Notes under the pieces: model-generated
The model's input: the letters and a program-made list of their open reading frames with translations, nothing else
Databases searched by the model: none
Told to the model about the DNA's origin: nothing
DNA from: Pinus tabuliformis
Lineage: Eukaryota > Streptophyta > Pinopsida > Pinales > Pinaceae
Length of the DNA stretch: 64,000 nucleotides
NCBI GenBank assembly: GCA_031772625.1
Contig: CM062819.1
Coordinates: 1,232,954,955 to 1,233,018,954 of the forward strand
Direction of reading: 5' to 3'
Program-made: the position numbers and the translations under genes
Shown: piece after piece, positions 1 to 10,894 of the stretch
Layout: the number at the start of each line of letters is the position of its first letter
How positions within the stretch are numbered: the stretch's first letter is position 1

Positions 1-211
1 AGAGTGACTTGAGGGTGAGTCACGATCTTCATGTTGGCGGCCTATTGGGATGGGATCCCCTAGGGTCAATTTTGGGGTAAAACCCCAAGTTTTGTTGTAT
101 AAAGATGTAAATTATCCACAAGTTGTGGTTGTGGAGTGTGTAGATAATTAAAGAGTCAAAAAGGGTTTTACCCTCTTTTATGTAAGTTGAGTCGACTTTT
201 GAAGATCTACA

Positions 212-229
212 CATGGTCCGCGGACCATG
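212..229. repeat. Perfect 18-bp palindrome
   Basis: CATGGTCCG followed directly by its reverse complement CGGACCATG. There is no spacer. It contains SacII and NcoI-type palindromes and is GC-rich in AT-rich surroundings. It lies in the presumed LTR, where palindromes can be enhancer or protein-binding sites; that role is only a guess. Confidence 0.9.
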
Positions 230-767
230 GGATTGTATAAGTAGGTGTGTCTCTGCGTGTATAAGAAAAAGGGAGGAGGATGAATGTAATGGGTCAGTAG
301 AAGAAAAAGCATAGGGGTCTTAGAGTAGAAGGAAGGCTCTGCAACTATGTGCGCAGAGGCCTAGAGTAGAGTCTGCAGTTGAGTGTGCAGGGAATTCGTG
401 AGTCTGTAAGTTGAACTGAGTATTAATAAAGAATATTATTGCATAAATTCCTATTTTTTTCCTATTTACTTCTGTTACGAATGAATTCGTTTTATGTCGT
501 GATGAATGTTGGGCTTATGAAATAATGATGTATTGATGCGTGATCTTACACAATTTATATTGTTATATGAACACAATTATCGTTAATTGTTTACATGAAG
601 ATTATCTTGTTGTATGTGGAAGTTATCGAACACTTAAGCTGATCAGGGTAATTATTGGGTTAAGAACAATCTTTGGTGCGTATAAGTAGCTGATTAGTCT
701 ATTCAAGGTCCATGAAAGATAGTCGTAGACCTTCATGGAGGTCTAGAGGCTAGTTAAAGGAAGTTAT

Positions 768-794
768 ATCGATAAGCCATAAGGGCTTATCGAT
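768..794. repeat. 11-bp stem, 5-base loop inverted repeat
   Basis: ATCGATAAGCC and GGCTTATCGAT flank a 5-base loop (779-783). A second shorter hairpin (TAGACCT/AGGTCTA) lies just upstream around 727-746. Both sit near the end of the presumed LTR. Confidence 0.85.
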
Positions 795-994
795 CTGCGC
801 AAAGGCAGATTTAGGGCACAAAACGACATCACGCTGATCTCTGGGTGCGGAAACTTGGTTCCAGCACCCCCCCATACTGCTTTGGGTGAGACTTCAATCA
901 GCGCTCCACGGATTGATGTTGAAAGGGCCAGTAGTGTATGGATTTGTTTGTCGCAACTCACTCTGAACCTGGGTCAGGACTCACTAAGCCAACA

Positions 995-1277
995 GGTCGC
1001 TGGACATTTCGGGGTAGAAAAAATAGTGGCAGTACTGTAGAAATATTTTTATTAGCCAAACCTTCATCAAGATGTTGGGAGGTACATTAAATCCTACACT
1101 GCCTACGCCATTGCCAAAACAACCATCAAGAAGCAAGGCCTATATACTCCTCTTCCTACTCCTAGTCGACCTTGGGAATCCATCTCCATGGATTACATGT
1201 CGGGCCTTCCTTCTTCTAAGCATAGAAATGACTACGTTTTTTTCTATTTTCAACAAATTCTCTAAGATGGCCATTAT
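995..1277 (+). pseudogene. B1 integrase N-terminal zinc-binding region and start of core
   Basis: Reads GHFGVEKIVAVL, then a YIKSYTAYAIAK segment, then ESISMDYMSGLPSS-like integrase core start. In the family the second segment carries two zinc-binding cysteines (SCTAC type); here both are Tyr, consistent with G-to-A changes. Two stops occur in the first 20 codons. The MDY aspartate corresponds to the first catalytic Asp of the DDE core. The continuation lies at 6890 beyond element A. Confidence 0.8.
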
Positions 1278-1282
1278 GGCGT

Positions 1283-2676
1283 TGTTGAACCCCAAAAATG
1301 CTTCTTTTTTACAAATATTTTTCACTCCATTCCTCCCTTTTTGACCTTCATAACTCCAAGTTAGATATCATTTTACAAGGTTGATAGCATAGCAGGTACA
1401 TAATCATATTATATTTCATAAATATCATTTTTCTTTATTATTTAACTCAATATCTACCTGAGTTACTAAATTACAGCGATTTTGCAGTTGATGTATGTTT
1501 CTGCAGCTAAGTCCAAGGTTTGATGGGTTTTGAATTTTTAGCTAAAGAATAGGGCATATGGGTAGATGTAAATTAGTTGGTACAACGATTTGTTCCTAGT
1601 TTTATAGCTTGGATCAATAAAGAAGATACCCTAGCAACTCGATCAAAGCAAAAGTCAACCACTGTAGAAGGCAAACCAGGCAAGCAAGATGCATTAGCCT
1701 CATGATTTGTTGCATTGATAGTAAATCATGAGCAGATCACAATATCATATCTTCCAAAATTAATTATAGCTAATTTCGATTAAGCATCAATCGTAATAAT
1801 TTGAAACATTTAATGCGATGAGTTTTATAAATATTCCTCTTGGCATAGCGAACACAGACTTGGATTTTATTTTGTATACACTTTGTTTTAAATACAAACT
1901 CTGTTTTTGTTCCATTTCTTTTATTGTGCGATCTCAATGCATGATTAATCATCTGGTGAAGGAATTATAGTGATACCTGCTTCTTGTAGGAGGCCCCCCT
2001 TGAAACAATAAGGTTTCCATTTATTTGCAATCAATTTTTTATTATGTGTTTCCTGTAGGAATTTTATAGTTCATTCAATCGCTTAAGTTTCTATTTTTTT
2101 GAATATATGTTTAAGATTATTTTGCAACATATTTATCTAATCATTTCATTGTTAAAGTGAAGTGAGATCTCTAGTGCACATGGTCATAGTATAAGTTAAC
2201 ATAGATTAGAAGCATAACTTTACATTGTAGTGATATAAATAGGATTTTCATTTGCAGAGTTAATCTTTCTTTATGTTAAAGTAGATTTATTTATAGTGTG
2301 ATTTCCATTCAAGCAAGTGTGATTTTATTTATAAGAAAGAGTGATTTCATTTTAAAGCAAGTGTGTGTGTGATTTTATTTCAAGCAAAGTGTGAGTGTGA
2401 TTTTATTTTTAAGTGTGAAGCAAGTGTGAAGTTTATTTCAAGAAGAGTGTGATATTTCTTTTAAGCAAGAGAAATAAAATTGATTCCATTTTTATGAGTG
2501 ATTTATTTACTTAAAAAGTTGTAGAGAAACATGTGCATTTTGATATCTCAAATTAACTTTGGAATTGTGTGAGTAACAAAGATTCCTAGCATATACAGTG
2601 CACATACATTTCATCAGTTTACTCACCCTAATTGATAATTTATGTAAGTAATTTAACATCAATTAAATTACCAAAA
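1283..2676 (+). repeat. Element A left LTR
   Basis: About 1394 bp. Its last 437 bp (2240-2676) match 6444-6884, which identifies the pair as LTRs. The shared part is rich in repeats of GTGTGATTTTATTT with AAGCAA spacers. The final CA is changed to AA here but kept in the right copy. Confidence 0.85.
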
Positions 2677-2680
2677 AATT

Positions 2681-2698
2681 TGGTGATGATGTTGGGGA
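2681..2698 (+). other. Primer binding site, tRNA-Asp type, decayed
   Basis: TGGTGATGATGTTGGGGA lies four bases after the left LTR. It matches the plant tRNA-Asp-type site TGGCGCCGTTGCCGGGGA at 12 of 18 positions, and four of the six differences are C-to-T. This site type is typical of Athila/Tat elements. Confidence 0.6.
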
Positions 2699-3363
2699 AG
2701 TGTATATAGGAGTCTTTTTCTTTTTCTTTTCATTAAAAAAGAATTTAAAAAATAAATATATATATATATATATAGGGAAAGAGATTCTAGAGGTAGATTT
2801 GTAGGTAGAGGTAGGAGTTCGATTCCAACATCATCACTCACTCCACTGCAACCTTGTAGTGTCATACCATCCACTAAAACTCATATTTGATCAATTGTAG
2901 GCAGACATAGACTTCCTGAGGTGCTTATATATAAAATCCAACCTAAAGATTCACCAACTTCTTCAACTGAAGTTGTAATAGTAGAAGAAGATCCTACATC
3001 CCCAACTGGAGTGGTTTTTCTATCCTCAACTGGAGAAAATTTTTTAGGATAGGAACTAGAAATTCCCAGTGAGGAGGAAGAAGAATAAACCTATTTTAAC
3101 ATTTTGTTGATAGAAGAATCATAAGATCTAGAGGAGGAACTAAAAAATCCAATTTTGGAACCTTACATCAGTTCTGAGGAATCTACAATGGGAGGAGAAG
3201 GGGAAGGGGAGTACATAATGTGAATGGTGAACAACCTAGGATTGGAGGTGGAAGATGAGGAAATATAGGAGTTGGAAGAGGTGGATTAAGAGGAAGAGGA
3301 GGTGGTAGAGGAGGTCCAGAACCTTTTGGATTTCCCATCTTCGATGAAGATACCATAGCCACA

Positions 3364-4178
3364 ATGAAAAATATCTCACCCTCCATCCTTCCTAATTTTC
3401 ATGGATTAAGAAATGAGGATCCTGAAACATTTATCTTTGAGTTTGAAGTTTTTTGTAGATCTTATGACTACTTGCTTGATACTCAAAAGTTGAAATTGTT
3501 TCCAGCCACTCTTAAGGATGCAACATTAAAATGGTTTATGGGCTTAGGAGTACATTCTATAAGAACATGGGAAGAAATGAAAACTGCATTCTTAGAAAAA
3601 TACAAGGATTATTGTATGCCTCATAATCTTAAAGATGAAGTCTTTAAAATGATGAAAAAAGAAGATGAAAATCTTGAATATTTCGTTGAAATATTTTCTT
3701 ATAATGTAAAAAGGGCTAAAATGCATAATCTAGATGAAGAAACTTTGAAATCTCTCTTACTAAAATCTATCAGAGATGAGTGGATAGACCTTCTCAATCT
3801 GATGGGTAAAGGAGATATTTCTCAGTTATCATTTGGATATATTTGTGAGTTATGCATACACATTTCAAGAGGAAAGGCAAGAACTGGGAAAAATCCAAGA
3901 GATCCTATTATGTCTAGGATTAATAAATCTGTAGTTCGGACAATAAGTAGGGCTAAAATAGGAAATTTGCTTGAAACTTTAAAACAGATGTTCTGGGGAG
4001 TATTAGTGAACAAATAGATAACCTTAAAGTACAAAACAAGCAAAAATATGGAAATTCTACATTATCTATCTTTTTTCCAAAATGTAGAAAGAAGCATGCC
4101 TTGAGAGAATTCCCTCTTGACTTAAAAAGTGTAGAAACTTGTGTCATATGTGCAGAAAATCACGATACAAAGGAATGT
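3364..4178 (+). pseudogene. Element A gag with CCHC zinc knuckle
   Basis: Gag makes the nucleocapsid shell that packages element RNA. The open part (3364-4017, 217 codons) carries a retrotransposon gag domain: FHGLRNEDPETFIFEFEVFC at the start, LKDATLKWFMGL and TWEEMKTAFLEKY in the middle, and a helical YFVEIF/LKSLLLKSIRDEW tail. A glycine/arginine-rich leader (about 3190-3340) is open in the same region without a clear start. After a frameshift near 4017 a zinc knuckle C-x2-C-x4-H-x4-C is readable at 4140-4178 in another frame. The ATG at 3364 may be internal to the original frame. Confidence 0.8.
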
Positions 4179-4279
4179 CCTTCAATACGGGTCTTAAAGC
4201 TGTCTATCAAGAGGAAGTAATGCCAAATCAAATAGAACCTCTTTGTTTTATTTCCAAGAGACCGTGGAAAAATCCATAA

Positions 4280-5610
4280 TTGAATATGACCCAAGGTTTC
4301 AACACTCAAACATATGCACAACCATCACAAAGTAATTGGACTGCACCCATTCGTTGGAAACCTTGGCATCAACATTGGGCACAAGTATGGAAAACTCCTT
4401 ATGGGAAGTACCTTCAATATCCTCAATATCCTCAACCTTACCCTGTTTTTCCACCACAATATTTTCCTCAACCTGTTCAACCCTCTGAACCACAAAATCC
4501 AAACCCACAACTTTCACTACCATTTCCGCAAAAGCCAAATCAACTACCTGCTCAACTACTTCCAAATCCAAATAATAAAAATTCACAGCCAATTTACAAC
4601 ATGGAAAGATATAATTTCCAAACTTACATAATAAATCCATTAGATCTAAATAATGTCCAACTTAGATCTGGTAGAGTATTGGAAAAGAAGTCACCATCCA
4701 TTGTTATCCAGGAATCTGAAAAAGATGACCTCTCTAAGAAAGAGACATCTTCTCATCAAAAGGAAAATTCTCAAAAACAAACCACCCCTATACATTCTGA
4801 TGATATTCCAATAAACTCAACTCCCATTATAGAACAACCTTCAGTCTCTATTCAAAATCCACATTTTCCTGAAAGATTGAAAATTGACAAAGGGGTAGAA
4901 AAACATATTGTGTTGCCTAATTATGATATGATAGATGAAATGAAGAATGTTTGTATAAAATTTCTTTGTTACAAGCTATCAAAGAAATACCAATATTTGC
5001 AAAGACAATCAGGGAGTTAAGTATTAAAAAACTAGGAAGAAAAAGGAAAGAAGTTAAAAGAATCCAGTTAGTTGAAAAAATTGTAGATATCATGATGGGA
5101 AAAACAACAGTTCAAAAATATCTAGATCCAGGAAGTCCCATTGTGAAAACACACATCAATGGTGTTGAGATTCCAAATGCAATGATTGATTTAGGATCAG
5201 CTATCAACATCATGAGTAAACAAACTATGAACTAATTGAAACTTCCTAATCTTCAATATACACCTACACTATTGCAATTAGAAGATAGATATGTTATCAA
5301 ACCTGATGGTCTGTTAGAAGGCATATTTGTATCCTTAGATTCTTGGGAATATCTTTTTGAATTTATGATCTTGACACCCAAGAATAATTTAGGAGGACAC
5401 CCATTTATTCTAGGAAGTCCATGGTTAGCTACATATTATGATTTTATAAGTTGTAGATCTAGTGATATGTTTATCTCTAATGGAAGTTCAACGAAGAAAT
5501 TTAAATTATATCCTCCTGCAAAAACAATGATAGAAGTAGAAAGTGAAGCATGGATAGATGATGATAATGAAAACTTTGATATACGACCAATTTTTCCACT
5601 TCACAAATAG
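4280..5610 (+). pseudogene. Element A linker and retropepsin-type protease
   Basis: The first open piece (4280-5020) is a Pro/Gln/Asn-rich linker (many PQP, QYP and NPNP units) ending with VQLRSGRVLEKK, a motif common just upstream of plant gypsy proteases. A frameshift leads into 4951-5610, where the protease active site reads AMIDLGSAINIM (D-x-G-S). One in-frame TAA at 5233-5235 interrupts it; the frame continues to the flap and C-terminal part (GGHPFILGSPWLATY). The enzyme would cut the element's own polyprotein. It is inactive as read because of the stop and frameshift. Confidence 0.75.
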
Positions 5611-5759
5611 ATGAAGAACAAATTTTGAATTTAATAGAAAACAATGAATCTTCCTCATATTGTGAACAAAATCACAGTTTTCAAGAACAATGTACCATTG
5701 AATATCTATCAACTCATCAAATGAAGAAATTTTGCAATTCTTTAATAGAAATTTTTGAG

Positions 5760-6443
5760 CGAAAAAATTGAATATTAATGATAATCTGGAAGAATATCAA
5801 AAGAAAGAATTAATAAATATGTTACAAGAACATCCCTCTACTTATGCATGGGAATACATTGATATGAAAGGAATTTATCCTAACACTTGTATGCCTCATA
5901 TCTATATTAAAGAAAATTCCAAACCAATCTGACAACCACAGAGGAGAATGAATCCAAATCTAAGGGAAATTGTTAAAGAGGAATTACAAAAATTGTTAAA
6001 TGTGGATTTCATTTATCTAATATTAGACATCCAATGGGTTTCACCATTGGTAATTATTCTGAAAAATAATGGAAAATGGAGAGTATGTATTGATTATAGG
6101 GAATTGAATAAAGCTATTGTACAAGAACATTCTCCACTTTCTTTTATACATAAAGTTATTGACATATTGGCAAGGAAAAAGTTCTTTTCATTATTGGATG
6201 GTTTTAGTGGATATAACCAAATCCAAGTAGCTCCAGAAGATCAAGATAAAATAAACTTTACCTGTCCATGGGGAACCTATGCATACCGAGTACTTCCTTT
6301 TGGGTTATGTAATGCACCTGCAACATTCCAAAGGGAAGTTCTAGGTATTTTATCTGATCTAATTCATGATTGTGTGGAAGTTTACATGGATGATTTTACT
6401 ATTTATGAAAATTCTTTTGAAGAAGCTCTTAAAAATACAGCTT
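5760..6443 (+). pseudogene. Element A reverse transcriptase, 3'-truncated
   Basis: Readable from a pre-RT region (NINDNLEEYQKKELINML) through one stop at about 5930 into an open frame from 5948. RT fingers and palm are clear: WVSPLVIILKNNGKWRVCID, FFSLLDGFSGYNQIQVAP, FTCPWGTYAYRVLPFGLCNA and the catalytic YMDD box in CVEVYMDDFTIY. It ends at about SFEEALKN where LTR sequence begins, so thumb, RNase H and integrase are missing. The switch is a deletion between RT and the right LTR, sharing only a few bases (TAGG) at the join. Confidence 0.85.
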
Positions 6444-6884
6444 TAGGATTTTCATTTTCAGAGTTAATCTTTCTTTATGTTAAAGTAGATTTATTTATAG
6501 TGTGATTTTATTGCAAGTGTGATTTCCATTCAAGCAAGTGTGATTTTATTTATAAGCAAGAGTGATTTCATTTTAAAGCAACTATGTGTGTGATTTTATT
6601 TCAAGAAAAGTGTGAGTCTGATTTTATTTTTAAGTGTGAAGTTTATTTCAAGAAGAGTGTGATCTTTATTTTAAGAAAGAGAAATAGAATTGATTCCATT
6701 TTTATGAGTGATTTATCTTACATAGTTGTAGAGAAACATTTTCATTTTGATATCTCAACTTAACTTAGGAATTATGTGAGTAACAAAGACTCCTAGCACA
6801 TACAAAGCACATACATTTCATCATTTTACTAGCCCTGGTTGATAATTTATTTAACTAATTTAACATCAATTAAATTACCAAACA
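6444..6884 (+). repeat. Element A right LTR, 5'-truncated
   Basis: Aligns with 2240-2676 of the left LTR with small indels and scattered substitutions (for example an extra GTGATTTTATTGCAAGT unit near 6500). It ends AACA, restoring the expected LTR terminus. The first ~960 bp of the LTR are missing. Confidence 0.85.
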
Positions 6885-6889
6885 GGTGC

Positions 6890-7850
6890 CCTGCAAGAAG
6901 AGTATTACAGCAGAGGCCACTACTAAACTCTTCTTTGAGCAAGTGTGGTTACACTTCGGTATCCCATAATCCATTGTCTCAAATCAGGACAGTAAATTCC
7001 TAAGTGCATTTTGTTCAAGTCCCTGGTCGATGTTGGATACCAAACTTACTAAGTCCACGATTTTCCATCCCCAAACTGATGGTCAAACAGAAGTCATTAA
7101 GAGGATGATCATACATATTTTGTGCATGTACAACACGAAGCATCCATGCACATGGAATGAAATCCTCCCCTATGTCCAGTACAGCTGTAACAGAGCTCTC
7201 CACAACTCAACGGGCCACAACCCCTTTCAGGTAGGGCTGATATTTCAACCGTTATGTCCCATCGATGTGGCCATACCATTTACAGCTACTGAGGTAGACT
7301 CGACTCACATCCAATCTGAAGCCGACAGGGCTAATAACGTCAATGAGCGGATTCAAAATATCTACCAGTAGTACCATAATATATTGGACAGAGCCAATGC
7401 TAAGTACAATAAGTTCCATGATCAACAACGGGTTCCGCACAGGTTACACATAGCCGACAAAATTTCGCTACATTTGAAGAAGGAGTGCCTCGTTGGACCC
7501 CACCGTAAGCTTCACCTGCTCGAGCTCAACATTCCACTATTCCTTGGTATGCACCCAATGTTCAATGTATATCATCATCAACCATACTTTCCACCATTGT
7601 TGGACACATTCGACATTGCATAACAGCTCACACCAATAGAGTTGAACCCAGACTGCATGGAACATGCCACAACTGATTAGATCATGGATACACAGATCAA
7701 GAACACTCGCCAACAGAGGATCCATCTATATTGAGTTTTCAAGGCAGGTCAACTCCTTCACCAGGGCAAGTGGTTCACCAGGGACAAGGTTCAACTGAAA
7801 TTTCCTCACCTCATGGAGGCTCTGCACACAATGTGGACCATTGCTTCCTA
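6890..7850 (+). pseudogene. B1 integrase core and C-terminal tail
   Basis: Continues the integrase broken at 1282. The core's last catalytic segment reads FHPQTDGQTEVIKRMI (the Glu of DDE) followed by TWNEILPYVQYSCNRALHNS and NPFQVGLIFQPLCPIDVA. The second catalytic Asp lies in SNQDSKF, preceded by a stop. One stop at 7369-7371 interrupts the next open run (7384-7623), which carries FHDQQRVPHRLHIADK and LNIPLFLGMHPMFNV. The tail (MDTQIKNTRQQ, GKWFT, FPHLMEAL) resembles, by position, a decayed chromodomain, as in chromoviruses. Confidence 0.8.
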
Positions 7851-7851
7851 T

Positions 7852-7861
7852 GGGGGAGGAA
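7852..7861 (+). other. Polypurine tract of B1
   Basis: GGGGGAGGAA directly before the LTR start TGATCC. Equivalent tracts precede the LTRs at 59926 and 62299. Confidence 0.7.
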
Positions 7862-8473
7862 TGATCCAGGTGGATATTGATGGCAACCTACCTATTCCAC
7901 CTAGACCTCCAGTCGGTTTCATTTGTTTGGTTTTTTTATTTCAACATTTACTATTTTTAGCAGTTGTTCGGGTCCTTAATTTCTGAAGCAATTTTGACCC
8001 TCTAAACAACATTTTTTTGAGGCCTGTTGCAAGCCCATAGACATAGGAAATGGCTTGCCATAAATCCTATAGTAATTGGAGATACCTTTCCAAAAGGGTA
8101 TTGTACACACCAAATGGAGATAATATGACCAAGTTACGACCCCAAGAAGTTGGCTACCCAACTAACCTCAACGAGGCCCACAAACTCTTGGTGTTACATC
8201 TCATAGGGTTAGGGTTTTGGTTTTTTAGGGTTTTCTCTTTTTGTTCAATAATAAATAGGCCCTTGAGCCTCATTTTAACATAGTTCAGAGGCATGTAGCT
8301 GGCACATCTCTTCTCAGAGATAAGCTACCATCACCCGAGCTAGTTTTTTTCCATTCTGTTTGTAAGCATATTTTAGTATTCTGATATTAATAAAATGAAG
8401 TGTTATTTCTGTTGCATCTCTGTATTTATGGTTATATTTGTAATTTTTTGCATTCTTGTTTAAGTTTGAATCA
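7862..8473 (+). repeat. Family B 3' LTR of B1
   Basis: Begins TGATCCAGG and ends GAATCA (TGAT/ATCA inverted ends), 612 bp. Matches 15007-15629 and 62299-63769. Shared blocks include TAGGGTTTTC, CAATAATAAATAGGC, GGCATGTAGC and CATCTCTTCTCA; the last third is T-rich. No target duplication can be tested because the left end of B1 is lost. Confidence 0.8.
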
Positions 8474-8930
8474 TGGCATGTGTCGATTTCATTGTCGTTC
8501 ACATATCGCAAGTGTTGTTCGCACTTCTCTTTTCATATAGAAAATATTGCCTTTTAGCAAGGGAAGTGGTGCTTATCATGTAAAGGGGAGTTTTGGTTTG
8601 TTTCATGGGGTAATATTTGCATTAATGAGTTTCTCTTATCATTTAAAAATGCATCGCACTCATTTCCAAAGTTTCGAGCACAGTCACACAAGTGTCGTCA
8701 CTATTGTCGCAAAGTGTATATTTAGTGTCGCACTTGGGAAAATTTGTCGTAATGTCATCTCATGGAGGAAAGTATATTGTTCACATGTTCTAAGTGATCA
8801 ATGTTGTGTCATCAACTACTCTAAGCATGTGATAATGTTCAAGTTTTTCTATTGTTCACTTTGGTCTCACTGATCCCACACTTAGCCAAATCTAGAAAAA
8901 TTCCTTCCCGAGCAACCTGACCTCACTCAA
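8474..8930. other. Unassigned non-coding stretch
   Basis: No recognised gene. It contains several GTCGCA/GTCGTC-type words (8480-8760) but no regular period that I can define. Confidence 0.5.
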
Positions 8931-9595
8931 CCCTCCTAAACTATGCATTACACAATCTCAACCCTCAACCCCTAACCTTTCCTCTTGGAATTGTGTACAG
9001 CGCAATCTCAATGCTTAGTCCCGACCCTTGATCTCTAGAACTGCACAATTTCTTCCCCCAATCAGCCACAACTGTGCACTGCGCAGTGTCAAGCCTCGAC
9101 CTTCCATCTTGACACCTTGAGTTGCGGAATTCATGAGATTTTTCTCCCTCCATAATTGTGCATTGGAAAACTTCAATCCTTAAGCATCAATTTTGTGCTC
9201 TTAAGCCCCTCAACTGCGCAATACCTCAGCTTTTTCTCTTGCCAAAACTGCACATTGGGCAACTCCAAGCCCCAAGCCTCAACCTTGAGCTCTTGAGCCC
9301 CTCAACTGTGCAATCACCTAGCCTGGCCTCTCAGAAATGTGCATTGGTAAACTTCAAGGCTCAAGCCTCAAGATTGACCTCCTGAGTCCTTCAACTACAC
9401 AGTTCTCTAAGTCTATCCATCCAGAACTGCGCATTGGGAAACCTCAAGCCTCAAGCCCCAGCCTTGAGCTCTTGAGCCATTCAATTGTGCAATCCTTTGA
9501 CCCTAACCATATTGAGCTGCGCATTATGCAATCTCAAGCCTCAGCCCCAAACCTTGTCCTCTGGAACTGTGAAATACTTGAGTCAATCACTCAAC
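8931..9595 (+). repeat. ~92-bp tandem repeat (minisatellite), about seven decayed copies
   Basis: Each unit carries AACTGCGCATTGGGAAAC-like sequence, then CTCAAGCC(TCAAGCC), then TTGAGCTCTTGAGCC, then CAACTGTGCAATC. The TGCGCA/TGTGCA anchor recurs at about 9066, 9154, 9246, 9338, 9427 and 9521. Open frames here are by-products of the repeat. Confidence 0.75.
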
Positions 9596-10894
9596 TAGTC
9601 ACTAGTTCCAACCCTAACAAGTGATTTCATGAAACATGTTATATTAGGGGTTTTTAGACTGATGTCATCTTGTCATGAATTACTTTTAGCTTCAGGTACT
9701 CTATCTTATCATGATAGGATGATGATGGAGGAAAAGGAAAAGGAGACCATGCTAGAAGACACCTATGGAGCTGAAGAGACCAAATGATCATCAAGCAAGA
9801 AGATGAAGGAACATAAGATTACAAAAAAAGATAGAAGATCAAAATCACATTGAAGAATCCTTATCTTCAAGTCATGAGGAGGAGGAAGAAGAATAACATG
9901 CATCATATTTCAAGAAGACACAAAGAAACAAGTAGCAAAGAGTGACTTGATATTACCTTGTCATCATGTAGTCCATGTCACCAGTGTCATGTCATGTCAT
10001 GTCACGAGTTATCATGTGCCACATAATTTTGTGGATTATGTAAATTCATATTGAAGAAATGTATTGTAAAGTGGAATTCCAAGAGTCATCCATGCAATGT
10101 GAAAAGTCATGTAGGAAGTCAAAAGGTCATAGAGAAGTCGAACATTCATGAGGGTAGTCCAAGAGTCACAAGGGAGGTGAATGATCACCCCATTTGTTAT
10201 ATATACACCCTCATTGATCATGCAAATGAATTTTCACCTTGGATCCTCCTACCAGGAATTGGAGAGGAAGATATTTTTTTTGGAGGAGCAAGTGACTGCT
10301 CTAATGCTCCACTATTGGCGCTAGTGGTGTTCACTGTCATGATGCATATTGGAACTTTTACTTAATTTAGAAGCTCATTGATCCAGCACGCTTTCATGCA
10401 TATGTCGTGAATATTGTAAGGTTATTATTTAAATGTTTACGACGTATGTTTTTTCATCTATACTAAGGAAATTGAACTATTTCAATGGCTTTGGTACTTA
10501 TCTTGTTGAAGGTGTGTTGTACTTGATTTAACAGTCATTTCTTCCTTATGATCTATTTCATTTGTTGATCAACGATTCATTCATATTTATATGTTGATGT
10601 TCCTTTTTTAAATTAATATTATTACTTTTCTTTACGGAGCTCGATTTTCTCTTTCCGTTCAGTAGAAGGACATTGATACTTTCCACAACTTAAAATTTCA
10701 CAAGGCATACTCACTTTCTGATCTGAAGATACCTATGTATTACTCTCTTGTGTTGAACTTTGTAGCCAAGGAAAATCTACAAGAATACATGGCAACCAGG
10801 TCAGTACTCTGGATTGGGCTCATACTACAAATAGTGTAAGGTCTAATTTGGACTTCACATCAGGGAGACCCCCCGAGTCGAGGGAATTCCAGCA
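9596..10894. other. Non-coding; possible decayed LTR
   Basis: No protein homology seen. From about 9638 (TGTTATATTAGGGG) it has an LTR-like look: GTCATGTCATGTCATGTC repeats near 9990, a TATATATACACC box at about 10198-10210, and T-rich DNA after 10400. A matching end and duplication were not found, so the LTR idea is weak. At about 10895 family B gag homology starts abruptly. Confidence 0.35.

Larger units (their letters stand above)
1..994 (+). repeat. Probable 3' portion of an LTR, cut by window edge
   Basis: Non-coding stretch lying immediately before a family B integrase fragment. It has LTR-like character: a run ending in short inverted repeats, an AATAAAG-like signal followed by an A/T-rich tract near 425-470, and an end reading AACA just before family B homology becomes clear at about 995. 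The left end is outside the window, so the target duplication cannot be tested, and the right boundary is uncertain by some 30 bases because family B homology fades gradually. No coding capacity is seen. It could instead be unrelated spacer DNA. Confidence 0.35.
1283..6884 (+). mobile_element. Element A: Athila-like Ty3/gypsy retrotransposon, internally deleted
   Basis: Starts TGTTGAAC and ends AAACA, with a 5-bp flanking repeat GGCGT (1278-1282) against GGTGC (6885-6889). Both differ from a presumed GGCGC by one C-to-T change, so this fits an old target duplication. Order: 1.39-kb left LTR, tRNA-Asp-type primer site, gag with zinc knuckle, Pro/Gln-rich linker, protease, RT. RT then runs directly into the 3' part of the right LTR, so the rest of RT, RNase H, integrase and the 5' two thirds of the right LTR are deleted. 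Family assignment rests on the primer site and on RT wording such as LLDGFSGYNQ and FTCPWGT. Confidence 0.85.
995..8473 (+). mobile_element. Family B Ty3/gypsy relic B1, interrupted
   Basis: Remnant of a chromovirus-like Ty3/gypsy element consisting of the zinc-binding and integrase region plus the 3' LTR. It is split at 1282 by element A and resumes at 6885. The two halves join in one integrase reading: the left side ends around the residues SKMAIMA and the right side continues as CKKSIT-like sequence found uninterrupted in other copies (for example 19225-19260). The 5' half (LTR, gag, protease, RT) is absent; the left flank is another element. Many stops and frameshifts show it is dead. Confidence 0.85.

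Noticed and set aside
3183-3386. Pro-rich minus-strand frame
   Set aside because: Reverse of the Gly/Arg-rich gag leader (GGRGRGG type) on plus strand.
4299-4640. Antisense and shifted frames of 60-113 codons over the element A linker
   Set aside because: Shadows of the Pro/Gln-rich linker read on plus strand.
9638-10640. Solo LTR starting TGTTATATTAGGGG
   Set aside because: No convincing right end or 5-bp duplication, so only mentioned under the unassigned stretch.
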